Part shown: positions 19,806-32,743 of the stretch, piece by piece
Position numbering within the stretch: position 1 is the stretch's first letter
How the letters are laid out: each line of letters opens with the position of its first letter
NCBI RefSeq assembly: GCF_020885975.1
Contig: NZ_AP025183.1
Span: forward strand, 1,922,001 to 1,986,000
Length of the DNA: 64,000 nt
Direction of reading: 5' to 3'
Origin: Flavobacterium ammonificans
Lineage (GTDB): Bacteria > Bacteroidota > Bacteroidia > Flavobacteriales > Flavobacteriaceae
Position numbers and translations under genes: made by a program
Notes under the pieces: model-generated
The model's database searches: none
What the model was told of the DNA's origin: nothing
The model's input: the letters and a program-made list of their open reading frames with translations, nothing else

Positions 19806-20726
19806 ATGAATGAAATAAAACTATTTTGCCCAGCAACCATTGCTAACCTGTCTTGTGGATTCGACGTTTTAGGACTTTGTCTTGACAATGTAGGTGACGA
19901 AATGGTGATTAGAAAATCGGCTCAAAAAGGGATTCGAATTACTAAAATCATTGGTGCCGACTTGCCTTTAGAAACAGAAAACAATGTTTCAGGAGTGGCC
20001 GGATTGGCATTATTAGAAACGGTAAACCCTGACTTTGGTTTTGAGATTGAGATTTATAAAAACATCAAAGCAGGTAGCGGAATTGGAAGTAGTGCGGCAA
20101 GTTCAGCTGGAGCAGTTTTTGGAATCAATGCCTTGTTAGGCTATCCTTATTCAACAAAAGATTTGGTTCAGTTTGCCATGCAAGGCGAAAAACTCGCTTG
20201 TGGCAATGCACACGCTGATAACGTAGCTCCTGCCCTTATGGGTGGATTTACCTTGGTAAGAAGCTACAGCCCTTTGGATATTATCAAAATAGAAAGTCCA
20301 TCCGAATTGTACGCGACAGTAGTACATCCGCAAATTGAATTGAAAACTTCGGATGCGCGTTCGGTATTGAAACAAACCGTTTCTTTAAAAAGTGCCATCA
20401 TGCAATGGGGAAATGTGGGCGGATTAATCGCGGGATTATACACACAAGATTATGATTTAATTGGGCGTTCCTTACACGATGAAATTGTAGAACCGTTACG
20501 AAGTGTCTTAATTCCAGGATTTGATTTAATCAAACAAGCTGCTTTAGAAAATGGAGCGCTAGGTTCCGGAATATCAGGTTCGGGTCCTTCTATTTTTGCG
20601 TTAAGCAAAGGAGCGGCAACCGCCGAAAAAATTGCCAAAGCCATGAGTGCCGTATACGAGGCCATCAATCTACCTTATGAAATTCATGTATCTAAAGTGA
20701 ATTCAGAAGGAGTTAAAATACTATAA
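19806..20726 (+). CDS. thrB: Homoserine kinase
   Basis: The 306-residue GHMP-family kinase has the ATP-binding glycine/serine loop A-G-S-G-I-G-S-S-A-A-S-S at about residues 89-100, and a late G-S-G-I-S-G-S-G-P-S segment near 250 that forms the third GHMP motif. It phosphorylates homoserine to O-phosphohomoserine, the substrate of ThrC. It lies 78 bases after thrA, with a REP-like element in the gap. Confidence 0.95.
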   Translation: MNEIKLFCPATIANLSCGFDVLGLCLDNVGDEMVIRKSAQKGIRITKIIGADLPLETENNVSGVAGLALLETVNPDFGFEIEIYKNIKAGSGIGSSAASSAGAVFGINALLGYPYSTKDLVQFAMQGEKLACGNAHADNVAPALMGGFTLVRSYSPLDIIKIESPSELYATVVHPQIELKTSDARSVLKQTVSLKSAIMQWGNVGGLIAGLYTQDYDLIGRSLHDEIVEPLRSVLIPGFDLIKQAALENGALGSGISGSGPSIFALSKGAATAEKIAKAMSAVYEAINLPYEIHVSKVNSEGVKIL

Positions 20727-20735
20727 AAATTATTT

Positions 20736-20814
20736 AAGATTTCTGATTAACGATTTTTGATTGCAGATGTAACCCAAGTTGCTAAAATATCAAAAATCGT
20801 TAATCCACAATCTT
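20736..20814. repeat. Long inverted repeat in the thrB-thrC gap
   Basis: Two perfectly complementary 16-base arms (20746-20761 and 20789-20804; ATTAACGATTTTTGAT and its complement) enclose a 27-base loop. After a 4-base mismatch the stem resumes for 6 more pairs (AAGATT/AATCTT). There is no T-run, so it looks like an interspersed palindromic repeat or an mRNA-stabilising hairpin rather than an intrinsic terminator. Confidence 0.75.
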
Positions 20815-20828
20815 CAATCTAAAATCAA

Positions 20829-22118
20829 ATGAAATATTACAGTTTAAACCATAACGCACCTAAAGTTTCTTTTGAAGAAGCTGTTATACAAGGATTAGCA
20901 ACCGATAGAGGATTGTATTTTCCAGAAAACATTACCCCTTTACCTACAGCATTTTTTGATACCATCGAAAATCAAAGCAACGAAGAAATTGCTTTTCAAA
21001 CCATTCAACAATTTGTAGGAGATGAAATTCCTGAATCTGAACTTCAAGCTATTATTAAAGACACTTTATGTTTTGACTTTCCTGTTGTCGAAGTAGAAAA
21101 AGGAATTTATTCCTTAGAATTATTTCACGGTCCTACAATGGCATTCAAAGATGTGGGAGCTCGTTTCATGTCACGTTGTTTGGGTTATTTCAATCGCAAT
21201 GACAAGACCGCAAAAAATACCGTTTTAGTCGCTACTTCTGGAGATACAGGAGGAGCCGTAGCAAGTGGTTTTCTTGGTGTGGAAGGTGTAGATGTAATTA
21301 TACTTTATCCTTCAGAAAAAGTAAGCGACATTCAAGAAAGACAATTAACTACTTTAGGACAAAATATCAAAGCGCTTGAAATTGATGGCGTTTTCGATGA
21401 TTGCCAAGACATGGTCAAAAAAGCGTTTTTGGACGAAAGTCTGAAACATCACAATTTAACTTCGGCCAATTCCATCAATATTGCCCGATGGTTACCCCAA
21501 ATGTTTTATTTCTTCTTTGCGTACAAAGCATTGAAAAGCCAAAACAAACCCTTAGTTTTTTCTTGCCCAAGTGGTAATTTCGGAAATATTTGTGCCGGTA
21601 TCATTGCTAAGAAAATGGGATTACCAGTACAACATTTTGTAGCATCTACGAATGTAAACGATACCGTTCCTCGATTTTTAACAAACGGTATTTACGATCC
21701 AAAACCTTCTATCGCAACTATTTCTAACGCAATGGATGTGGGTAACCCAAGTAATTTCATCCGAATCCAAGAAATGTATCAAAACGATTTGGAGCAATTC
21801 AAAACCGATTTCTCTTCCTATACCTTTTCAGACGAAGCCACTTTTGAAGCGATGAAAACCATTTACACTACCAATGGATATATAGCTGAACCGCATGGTG
21901 CTGTAGGTTACTTAGGATTGAAAAAAGAATTAGAAAATTATCCTAATGCGATTGGAATATTCTTAGAAACCGCACATCCCATAAAATTTTTAGATGTGGT
22001 AGAACTGGCGCTGAATGTAAAATTGCCTATTCCACCACAAATTGAAAGTGTATTAGGAAAAGAAAAAGTAAGTACAAAAATAAAAACCTACGAAGAGTTG
22101 AAAGCCTATTTGGGATAA
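20829..22118 (+). CDS. thrC: Threonine synthase
   Basis: The 429-residue PLP enzyme carries the cofactor Lys107 in G-P-T-M-A-F-K-D and the phosphate-binding A-T-S-G-D-T-G-G-A segment near 138-146. It converts O-phosphohomoserine to threonine, finishing the pathway encoded by thrA-thrB-thrC. Length and motifs fit the long class I (plant/E. coli-like) form. Confidence 0.95.
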   Translation: MKYYSLNHNAPKVSFEEAVIQGLATDRGLYFPENITPLPTAFFDTIENQSNEEIAFQTIQQFVGDEIPESELQAIIKDTLCFDFPVVEVEKGIYSLELFHGPTMAFKDVGARFMSRCLGYFNRNDKTAKNTVLVATSGDTGGAVASGFLGVEGVDVIILYPSEKVSDIQERQLTTLGQNIKALEIDGVFDDCQDMVKKAFLDESLKHHNLTSANSINIARWLPQMFYFFFAYKALKSQNKPLVFSCPSGNFGNICAGIIAKKMGLPVQHFVASTNVNDTVPRFLTNGIYDPKPSIATISNAMDVGNPSNFIRIQEMYQNDLEQFKTDFSSYTFSDEATFEAMKTIYTTNGYIAEPHGAVGYLGLKKELENYPNAIGIFLETAHPIKFLDVVELALNVKLPIPPQIESVLGKEKVSTKIKTYEELKAYLG

Positions 22119-22163
22119 AATTACGAAATTTACACTCGATAGATTCTAAGTAAAAAATATAGT

Positions 22164-22673
22164 ATGATTGCAAAAGCAGTAGCAGAAGACATTGCCTCTT
22201 TAAATTCACTAATCAATTCGGCTTATCGTGGCGAGTTTTCCAAAAAAGGCTGGACTACCGAAGCCCATCTTTTGGAAGGCGGTCGGACCACTGAAGCTGA
22301 ACTACTTGACATCATTCAAGACGCTTCCAACACCATTCTAAAATATTCGGACAAGGGCAAAATAATTGGTTGTGTGCTTTTAAAAGTCAAAGCAAACGAA
22401 CTGTATTTAGGAATGCTAACTGTTTCTCCTGAATTGCAAAATAGTGGTATCGGAAAAAAATTATTGCATCAAGCTGAAGTTTTCGCCGCTGCAATGCAGC
22501 TCCCAAAAATAATCATGACTGTAATTACAGTACGTGAAGAATTGATTGCTTGGTACAACCGAAATGGGTATAGAGATACAGGAGCCAGAGAACCTTTCCC
22601 TGTGAGTGACGTTTTCAATCCAACAACACAAGAACATTTGGAATTTATGGTCTTAGAAAAAGTAATTGCATAA
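22164..22673 (+). CDS. GNAT family N-acetyltransferase
   Basis: The 169-residue protein has the GNAT acetyl-CoA motif A: L-T-V-S-P-E-L-Q-N-S-G-I-G-K-K-L-L near residues 91-107, followed by a predicted alpha helix and the N-x-Y motif (W-Y-N-R-N-G-Y near 130). Its substrate cannot be told from sequence. It lies 45 bases after thrC and could be co-transcribed, and it converges tail to tail with the NAD(P)HX dehydratase gene with no gap, so they share a terminator region. Confidence 0.85.
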   Translation: MIAKAVAEDIASLNSLINSAYRGEFSKKGWTTEAHLLEGGRTTEAELLDIIQDASNTILKYSDKGKIIGCVLLKVKANELYLGMLTVSPELQNSGIGKKLLHQAEVFAAAMQLPKIIMTVITVREELIAWYNRNGYRDTGAREPFPVSDVFNPTTQEHLEFMVLEKVIA

Positions 22674-23522
22674 TTAAAGACCCAAACTCAAATACGCTTT
22701 CCCTAAATACGAAATGATATCCGAAGCGATAAACGATTGATAACCCGTTTCAGGTAAGGCAATATCTGCTGTCAATCCGTGAAGATACACCCCTAAAAGT
22801 GCCGAGTCAATAGGTTCATACGACTGAGCCAATAAACTGGTAATCATTCCCGTCAACACATCACCACTACCCGCCGTAGCCAAAGCCGCATTTCCTGTTG
22901 TATTTTTATAAACCAAATCGCCATCAATACAATGCGTGGGAGCCCCTTTCATCACAACAATCAATTGGTGTTTTTTAGAAAAGGTAATTGTTTTTTCAAA
23001 CAGTTCGGCTTCATTATTCCATTTCCCAATCAAACGTTCCAATTCTTTTAGATGTGGCGTGATAATTGTTTTAGGAGCCAAAAAAGACAACCAATCCGGA
23101 TGCAATGCCAAAATATTCAACGCATCCGCATCTAGAACCAGAGGAATGGTATTCGTTTTCAAAAATTCATACAATCCCTGTTGCGTAGCGGCATCTTGAC
23201 CCAAACCAGAACCAATACCAATAGCATTAGGCACAATTTCAAAATGAATTGCCGATATACAAAGGTCTTGAACATCAGTCAACACCATGACTTCAGGTAC
23301 CGCTATTTGTACAATCTCATAACCACATTGGGGAAAAAAAGCAGTGACCAATCCGCAGCCCGACTTCATCGCCGCTTTAGCCGACAAACAAACCGAACCC
23401 ATCTTACCATAACTCCCTCCTACTAACAACACATGCCCTTGCCTCCCTTTATGAGTAGTCGCAACCATCGGTTGGTAGCGTTGTAGCATTTGGTGTTGAT
23501 CAACAATAGTGGTAGACATCAT
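22674..23522 (-). CDS. nnrD: ADP-dependent NAD(P)H-hydrate dehydratase
   Basis: The 282-residue protein is a ribokinase-fold carbohydrate kinase-like enzyme (YjeF C-terminal domain). The N-terminal [10 protein letters not shown] segment (residues 33-42) and the late [11 protein letters not shown] (about 218-228) are diagnostic of NAD(P)HX dehydratase, which repairs hydrated NADH/NADPH. The epimerase domain (NnrE) that is often fused at the N-terminus is absent, so epimerase activity would be encoded elsewhere. Two tandem Met codons begin the ORF; either could start. Confidence 0.88.
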   Translation of the reverse strand: MMSTTIVDQHQMLQRYQPMVATTHKGRQGHVLLVGGSYGKMGSVCLSAKAAMKSGCGLVTAFFPQCGYEIVQIAVPEVMVLTDVQDLCISAIHFEIVPNAIGIGSGLGQDAATQQGLYEFLKTNTIPLVLDADALNILALHPDWLSFLAPKTIITPHLKELERLIGKWNNEAELFEKTITFSKKHQLIVVMKGAPTHCIDGDLVYKNTTGNAALATAGSGDVLTGMITSLLAQSYEPIDSALLGVYLHGLTADIALPETGYQSFIASDIISYLGKAYLSLGL

Positions 23523-23620
23523 AGCATAGAGTAAAGTACTAAAGTTACAAAAGATTCTCCACTATAGCTAGTCTATTCTGTTACTTTTTATTAGCAGTGG
23601 TTGTACTTCATGAACACGAG

Positions 23621-23669
23621 CTGTCCCACTATCCGCGCTACAATGTAGCTAGCTTCTATCGGGGCTACT
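23621..23669. repeat. REP-family intergenic repeat, minus orientation
   Basis: Read on the minus strand, this has AGCCCCGATAGAAG, then GTAGCGCGGATAGTGGGAC. The same modules (GATAG near the start, AGCGGATAG plus a C-rich end) occur in plus orientation at 30100-30210, so both look like members of one Flavobacterium-type interspersed repeat. Confidence 0.45.
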
Positions 23670-23709
23670 AAAGACGTTTGTATTCCTTTACAAAACACAA
23701 TCATTATAA

Positions 23710-23990
23710 AACAAAAAAACCGTTTCGTTAGAAACAGGGTTTTTAAAAGACCCGAGGCTTTAGCCGAATAGGCGAAGCAAAGGCGACATTTGAGATTAAG
23801 AGTAGGAAGCCCGGTGGGTTTCAGGTATAAAAACAAAAAACCCCGTTTCGTTAGAAACAGGGTTTTTAAAAGACCCGAGGCTTTAGCCGAATTGGCGAAG
23901 CAAAGGCGACATTTGAGATTAAGAGGAGGAAGCCCGGTGGGCTTCAGGTATAAAACAAAAAACCCCGTTTCGTTAGAAACAGGGTTTTCA
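23710..23990 (-). repeat. Triplicated rRNA-operon terminator within ~122-bp tandem repeats
   Basis: Three copies of a hairpin with arms GTTTC/GAAAC extended by CCC/GGG are spaced 123 and 122 bases apart (arm starts at 23722, 23845 and 23967). Copies one and two are followed by near-identical sequence containing AGACCCGAGGCTTTAGCCGA and an imperfect C-G-rich stem. Each hairpin is followed on the minus strand by a T-rich tract, so these are most likely tandem terminators of the rRNA operon, created by duplication. The first copy has lost two C bases of its stem. Confidence 0.75.
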
Positions 23991-23995
23991 AAAGA

Positions 23996-24102
23996 AAGGC
24001 GACGACATACTCTCCCACATAACTGCAGTACCATCTGCGCAGGCGGGCTTAACTACTCTGTTCGGGATGGGAAGAGGTGAGCCCCGCCGCAATAACCACC
24101 TT
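23996..24102 (-). rRNA. rrf: 5S ribosomal RNA
   Basis: On the minus strand the sequence runs from GGTGGTTATTGCGGC through the conserved CCCATCCCGAACAG core to GTCGTCGCC. The two ends pair to form helix I. Boundaries are accurate to a few bases. Confidence 0.93.
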
Positions 24103-24276
24103 AAGATTATTGTTGGCGGTTGTTGGTTTTTGGTTGTTGGTGTTTCCATCAACTACCAACCATCAACTATCAACTGCAGCTTCGCTGCAAATATCTTAAC
24201 ATACTGAGATAAAGAAAAGTAATTAGAAAATTTCTCCCCTCCTTCCCCTGAGGTGACTCGAAGGGAGGAGGGAAAA

Positions 24277-27160
<2,884 letters not shown>

Positions 27161-27345
27161 CCAACTTATTACTTAAAATAAGCCGTTTCTTTTACTTGTC
27201 TAATGATAAACAAGTAAAAATGTTTTCTACTTTATTATTTTCTTATCTCAATATGTCAATGAACGTTAAACTAGTGTGCAGTATTCAGATTTTAGTATTC
27301 AGTTACTACTGATCACTAAGTCCTGTGGACTGTCCACTGTTTTTG

Positions 27346-27419
27346 TGGAGAATAACGGAGTCGAACCGTTGACCTCCTGCGTGCAAGGCAGGCGCTCTAG
27401 CCAGCTGAGCTAATCCCCC
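27346..27419 (-). tRNA. tRNA-Ala (anticodon TGC)
   Basis: A 74-nt cloverleaf in the 16S-23S spacer: acceptor GGGGGAT/ATTCTCC, anticodon loop CTTGCAC (TGC) and T-loop GTTCGACTC. It follows tRNA-Ile in the rRNA transcript, the usual spacer pair. Confidence 0.95.
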
Positions 27420-27522
27420 GTGTTTTAGTTGTCAGTTATCAGTCGTCTGTTGACAGTATAATGATAAAGACAACATCCATCGGATGACTCAACTTCTAAA
27501 ATTTCCATAAGTTAAAAAATAG

Positions 27523-27596
27523 TAGTCCCGCCCAGACTCGAACTGGGGACCCCTACATTATCAGTGTAGTACTCTAACCAGCTGAGCTACGAGACT
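27523..27596 (-). tRNA. tRNA-Ile (anticodon GAT)
   Basis: A 74-nt cloverleaf in the 16S-23S spacer: acceptor AGTCTCG/CGGGACT, anticodon loop CTGATAA (GAT) and T-loop GTTCGAGTC. It is the first spacer tRNA after 16S. Confidence 0.95.
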
Positions 27597-27725
27597 CTGT
27601 TTTTTACTTATTTGTATTATTTGAACTAACAGCAAGAGTAATATTATCATGAAATTCAATCCCATGTCGATCTATCGTCTTCTTTCTTGAAAGTGTTACC
27701 AAAGTAACTAACATTCAAGCTCTAG

Positions 27726-29240
<1,515 letters not shown>

Positions 29241-29422
29241 TATATTATGCGAAGCAAATAAATTTACTTCTATGTATTATGACAATGATCTAATGGTCTT
29301 TTTCGAATCTTACGATTCTATTACTCTTTAATTTGTTTTGAGATCTCTCTCAAAACGGCTGTCAATTCAATATGTCTAGGAACGTGTCTTTTTTATTTGT
29401 CGCTTATCTCTCAAAGCGGGTG

Positions 29423-29452
29423 CAAAAGTACAACTTCTTTTTTATCTCGCAA
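29423..29452 (-). promoter_or_regulatory. rRNA promoter P1 (nearest 16S)
   Basis: On the minus strand: TTG, exactly 19 bp, TACTTTTG. It fits the Bacteroidota consensus. It lies about 180 bases upstream of the 16S 5' end. Confidence 0.75.
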
Positions 29453-29550
29453 GTATTATTAAAAGTTTTTTTAAGAAAAATTACTTTCGTTTTACTTACT
29501 CAATATATTCAAGAACTTGTCCCCTTTTCGGCCCCGAATTAATCGGGGGG

Positions 29551-29581
29551 CAAAGATAATTACTTTTTTATCTATAGCAAA
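29551..29581 (-). promoter_or_regulatory. rRNA promoter P2
   Basis: On the minus strand: TTTG, 19 bp, TATCTTTG. A CCCCGA/TCGGGG hairpin lies just downstream (29533-29549). Confidence 0.7.
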
Positions 29582-29662
29582 TTTTTTAAAGTAAAATTTC
29601 TTTTATCTTATTTAGGTTTGCTTTTCAATATTGAAGTAAGAACGTCTGCTTTATTGCGGGTG

Positions 29663-29692
29663 CAAAAGTACAACCTAAATCCGCTTTGGCAA
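29663..29692 (-). promoter_or_regulatory. rRNA promoter P3 (most distal)
   Basis: On the minus strand: TTG, 19 bp, TACTTTTG, embedded in the same GTTGTACTTTTGCACCCGC block as P1. P1 and P3 therefore look like a duplication. Confidence 0.75.
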
Positions 29693-29759
29693 GCTTTTCT
29701 ACACTTTATTTTTGTTCTTTTTCTTAACTCGCTGATAACCCGTTTTCTATAAATGAAAG

Positions 29760-30100
29760 TTTTTTTGAATTCAATAGTTGTAAAGAGTATTTATTGATAT
29801 TTAGCGCAGATTCGCAGATTTTTTAAACATTTAAGTAATTGAAGATTTTTTAAAATTGAAATTACATTTAACCATGTAAGAAATATAAGGTTTGTGAAAT
29901 TTGAAATTGATTTTTAACCATATAAGTCATTGAAGGTTTGTTGAAATTGAAATTACATTTAACCATATAAAGACATATAAGAAAGTATAAGATTTTTGAA
30001 CCATTAAGAAATTAAGGAACATGAAGAAGGGTGAATGTTGAACAACGAATATTGAACAACGAATGTTGAATGTTGAAATTGAAATTGTTAATAAAGTTCA
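29760..30100. other. Non-coding upstream region of the rRNA operon with degenerate repeats
   Basis: AT-rich sequence with no gene. It holds degenerate repeats: AACCATATAAG-type units (three between 29868 and 29980), GCAGATTCGCAGATTTTTT near 29802 (similar to CGCAAATTCGCAAATTTTTT near 2944) and a run of GAATGTTGAACAAC-like units from 30031 to 30077. Confidence 0.55.
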
Positions 30101-30210
30101 ACCCGCGTTAGGGATAGCAGCGGCATCCTTTTTAAAAGGGGACTGAGGAACTCGAAGTCCACTTTTAAAAAGATAGAGCGGATAGCACGACCTGAAAGGG
30201 AACGCCCCAC
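30100..30210. repeat. REP-family intergenic repeat, plus orientation
   Basis: About 110 bases with GGGATAGCAGCGGCATCCTT at the left, an imperfect CTTTTTAAAAGGGGAC/GTCCACTTTTAAAAAG stem in the middle and AGCGGATAGCACGACC at the right. The modules correspond to those at 23621-23669. It has no coding potential. Confidence 0.5.
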
Positions 30211-30233
30211 TTCGACAAGCTCAGTGTTTACAA

Positions 30234-30899
30234 TTATTTATTGGCAGCACTAACTTTGGCTTCCCAAGTCGCACTTAGATTATCAAAATCAACTTTAATT
30301 GCAGGAGATTGGTTTTGTAAACGACCTGTTTCGAAGGCGTAGACCAAAATGGATTCTATCAAGTAGTCTTCATTATTGTTGTACGGATCGTATTTGGTTT
30401 TTAAATTAATGTCAAAAACTCTTGCTGTGGTATTGGACCAAAAGGCTTTCCATCCACTCTTGAGATCAGCAATTAAATCATAGGTTGATGTACCTGTTTG
30501 CCTGTGAATTAATTTAACTAATATCTGACCTTGTTTACGGGATAACTTTTTAAGTTTTGCCTCAAACTCGTTGGTTAAATAATTTTCGACAATCTTGAAG
30601 TATTTCTTTTTTTCGCGTTCTGTTTTTAGGTTTGCCATACCTCTGTTTAAAGCCGTCAATCTCTCTGCAGTAATTTTAGCATAAGGATATACTTTTAAAA
30701 CTCGGTTTTGAAGCAAGGCAAATTGTTTTCTCGCTTCGATATCTAATTTTTCTTTTCGAACAATTAACTCCGGAAGTTCAATAGTATCATTTAAAATCGT
30801 GTCGTTCTCTATAATAATGTCCGACTCTTTTTGAATCACTTGGGCTTGAATAGCTGAAGTAAGTAGTAGGAAGCAAATTAAAAATAGTGTGCGTTTCAT
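30234..30899 (-). CDS. DUF4294 family exported protein
   Basis: The 221-residue product has an N-terminal signal peptide (cleavage near A-I-Q-A) and a mostly helical, basic body with the segment Y-P-Y-A-K-I-T-A-E-R-L near residue 75. This matches DUF4294, a Bacteroidota family of unknown role often encoded beside an M42 aminopeptidase, as here. The gene is divergent from the M42 gene with 81 bases between the two starts. No membrane helix or catalytic motif is visible beyond the signal peptide. Confidence 0.8.
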   Translation of the reverse strand: MKRTLFLICFLLLTSAIQAQVIQKESDIIIENDTILNDTIELPELIVRKEKLDIEARKQFALLQNRVLKVYPYAKITAERLTALNRGMANLKTEREKKKYFKIVENYLTNEFEAKLKKLSRKQGQILVKLIHRQTGTSTYDLIADLKSGWKAFWSNTTARVFDINLKTKYDPYNNNEDYLIESILVYAFETGRLQNQSPAIKVDFDNLSATWEAKVSAANK

Positions 30900-30980
30900 C
30901 GTTGAAAAGTTTAATTACAAAATTATACATTCTATACACAAGTCTAATGCCAAATTTATAATTTAGCAAAAAAATAATTT

Positions 30981-32069
30981 ATGAGCACTACATCTATATT
31001 AAACGCAAAATCGATTAGCTTTTTAGAAAGCTACCTTAATAATGCATCTCCGACTGGATTTGAGGCCGAAGGTCAGAAAATTTGGATGGAATATGTAAAA
31101 CCGTATGTGGACACTTTTATCACTGATACCTACGGAACCGCTGTTGGAATCATCAATCCAGATGCTCCTTATAAAGTAGTAATTGAAGGTCACGCTGATG
31201 AAATTGCTTGGTATGTTAACTACATTACGGATGACGGATTGATTTACGTAATTAGAAATGGTGGTTCGGATCATCAAATTGCACCTTCTAAACGAGTAAA
31301 TATCCATACTAAAAACGGCATTGTAAAAGGTGTTTTCGGTTGGCCCGCTATTCATACGCGCAACAGAGGAAAAGAAGAACCAGCCAAAACTGACAATATT
31401 TTTATTGATTGCGGTTGCGAAAACAAAGAGCAAGTTGAAAAACTAGGCGTTCACGTAGGTTGTGTAATTACCTATCCTGACGAATTCATGGTATTGAACG
31501 AAAACAAATTTGTTTGTCGTGCCATTGACAACCGAATGGGAGGTTTTATGATTGCTGAAGTAGCAAGATTGTTACACGAAAACGGGAAAAAATTACCTTT
31601 TGGATTGTACATTACTAATTCGGTTCAAGAAGAAGTGGGATTGCGTGGTGCCGAAATGATTACTCAAACCATCAAACCTAACGTAGCCATTGTAACCGAT
31701 GTGTGTCACGACTCTACTACTCCAATGATTGATAAAAAAATTGAAGGAGAAACTAAAATTGGCAAAGGACCTGTTGTTACTTACGCTCCTGCTGTACAGA
31801 ATAATTTAAGAGAATTGATTTTAAATACTGCCATCGAGAAAAACATTCCTTTTCAGCGACTGGCTTCTTCACGAGTGACTGGAACGGATACGGATGCTTT
31901 TGCGTACAGCAATGGTGGTGTGGCTTCGGCTTTAATTTCACTTCCGTTGCGTTATATGCACACCACGGTAGAAATGGTACATCGCGAAGACGTGGAAAAT
32001 GTCATTAAATTGATTTATGAAACCTTATTAAAAATAGAAAACGAGGAAACTTTTTCGTATTTCAAATAA
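30981..32069 (+). CDS. M42 family metallopeptidase (glutamyl aminopeptidase-like)
   Basis: The 362-residue protein has the ordered metal ligands of M42/M20-type dinuclear zinc aminopeptidases: G-H-A-D-E (His71, Asp73), R-A-I-D-N-R (Asp near 182), Q-E-E-V-G (Glu pair near 216), T-D-V (Asp near 239) and the late H-T-T-V-E-M (His near 331). M42 enzymes form large tetrahedral complexes that trim peptides in the cytosol. It stands alone and ends at a hairpin terminator. Confidence 0.92.
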   Translation: MSTTSILNAKSISFLESYLNNASPTGFEAEGQKIWMEYVKPYVDTFITDTYGTAVGIINPDAPYKVVIEGHADEIAWYVNYITDDGLIYVIRNGGSDHQIAPSKRVNIHTKNGIVKGVFGWPAIHTRNRGKEEPAKTDNIFIDCGCENKEQVEKLGVHVGCVITYPDEFMVLNENKFVCRAIDNRMGGFMIAEVARLLHENGKKLPFGLYITNSVQEEVGLRGAEMITQTIKPNVAIVTDVCHDSTTPMIDKKIEGETKIGKGPVVTYAPAVQNNLRELILNTAIEKNIPFQRLASSRVTGTDTDAFAYSNGGVASALISLPLRYMHTTVEMVHREDVENVIKLIYETLLKIENEETFSYFK

Positions 32070-32089
32070 TGCTCCTAATATATGTTTAG

Positions 32090-32120
32090 AAAATCCGAAT
32101 TTAACGATTCGGATTTTTTA
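32090..32120 (+). terminator. Intrinsic terminator after the M42 gene
   Basis: AATCCGAAT / ATTCGGATT with a 6-base loop, followed by a T-run. Confidence 0.75.
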
Positions 32121-32200
32121 TTATTATGAAAATTAATTTTAAAAACTGTAACAATACTAAAATTGATTTGTCTTTAGCATAGATTAAAAATTCAACCAAT

Positions 32201-32743
32201 TTGAAAAACCAAAATCTAGATATTGCTATTCTCCTAGAACGTTGTAAAGAGAATAATGAAAAAGCACAAATGACGCTTTATAATCAATATTATAAATCCA
32301 TGTTTAATGTGTCTTTACGCATTGTAGGCGATTCTTATTTAGCTGAAGACATTATGCAAGAAAGTTTTTTGAAAGCATTTACAAAGTTAGAATCTTTTAG
32401 TGGTAATGTAACTTTTGGCTCTTGGTTAAAAAAAATAGTCATCAACACAAGTATAAACGAATTAAAAAAATCTAACAAGTACTTATTTGAAAGTTTTGCT
32501 GAAAATATAACACTAGCTGATTATGAAGAAGAATCAGAGAACTATTCTGAAATAAAAGTTGAAAGAATTTTAAAAACTATTCAAAGCTTGAAATCAAATT
32601 ATAGAATCATTCTAACCTTATTTTTCATTGAAGGATATGATTTAGATGAGATAACAAGCATTTTAAATATTAGTAATGAAAACTGTAGAACGATGATGAG
32701 CCGAGCAAAAGAAAGTTTAAGAAAAAAATTAAATGAATTATGA
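32201..32743 (+). CDS. RNA polymerase sigma factor, ECF sigma-70 family
   Basis: The 180-residue protein has a sigma region 2 (Y-L-A-E-D-I-M-Q-E-S-F near residues 47-57) and a sigma-70 region 4 helix-turn-helix (D-L-D-E-I-T-S-I-L near 146-154), with no region 1 or 3: the ECF layout. The start is TTG; the first in-frame ATG would cut into region 2, so TTG is preferred. The last codon overlaps the next start (ATGA), so sigma factor and downstream protein are translationally coupled. It probably directs this four-gene operon, whose downstream products are membrane or exported proteins. Confidence 0.88.
   Translation: MKNQNLDIAILLERCKENNEKAQMTLYNQYYKSMFNVSLRIVGDSYLAEDIMQESFLKAFTKLESFSGNVTFGSWLKKIVINTSINELKKSNKYLFESFAENITLADYEEESENYSEIKVERILKTIQSLKSNYRIILTLFFIEGYDLDEITSILNISNENCRTMMSRAKESLRKKLNEL

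Noticed and set aside
23700..24034. Repeats at 23.7-24.0 kb as a CRISPR array, or the 147-codon frame through them as a gene
   Set aside because: Only three units of about 122 bp with no variable spacers, made of terminator hairpins; the minus-strand frame there simply reads the repeats twice and runs into 5S rRNA.
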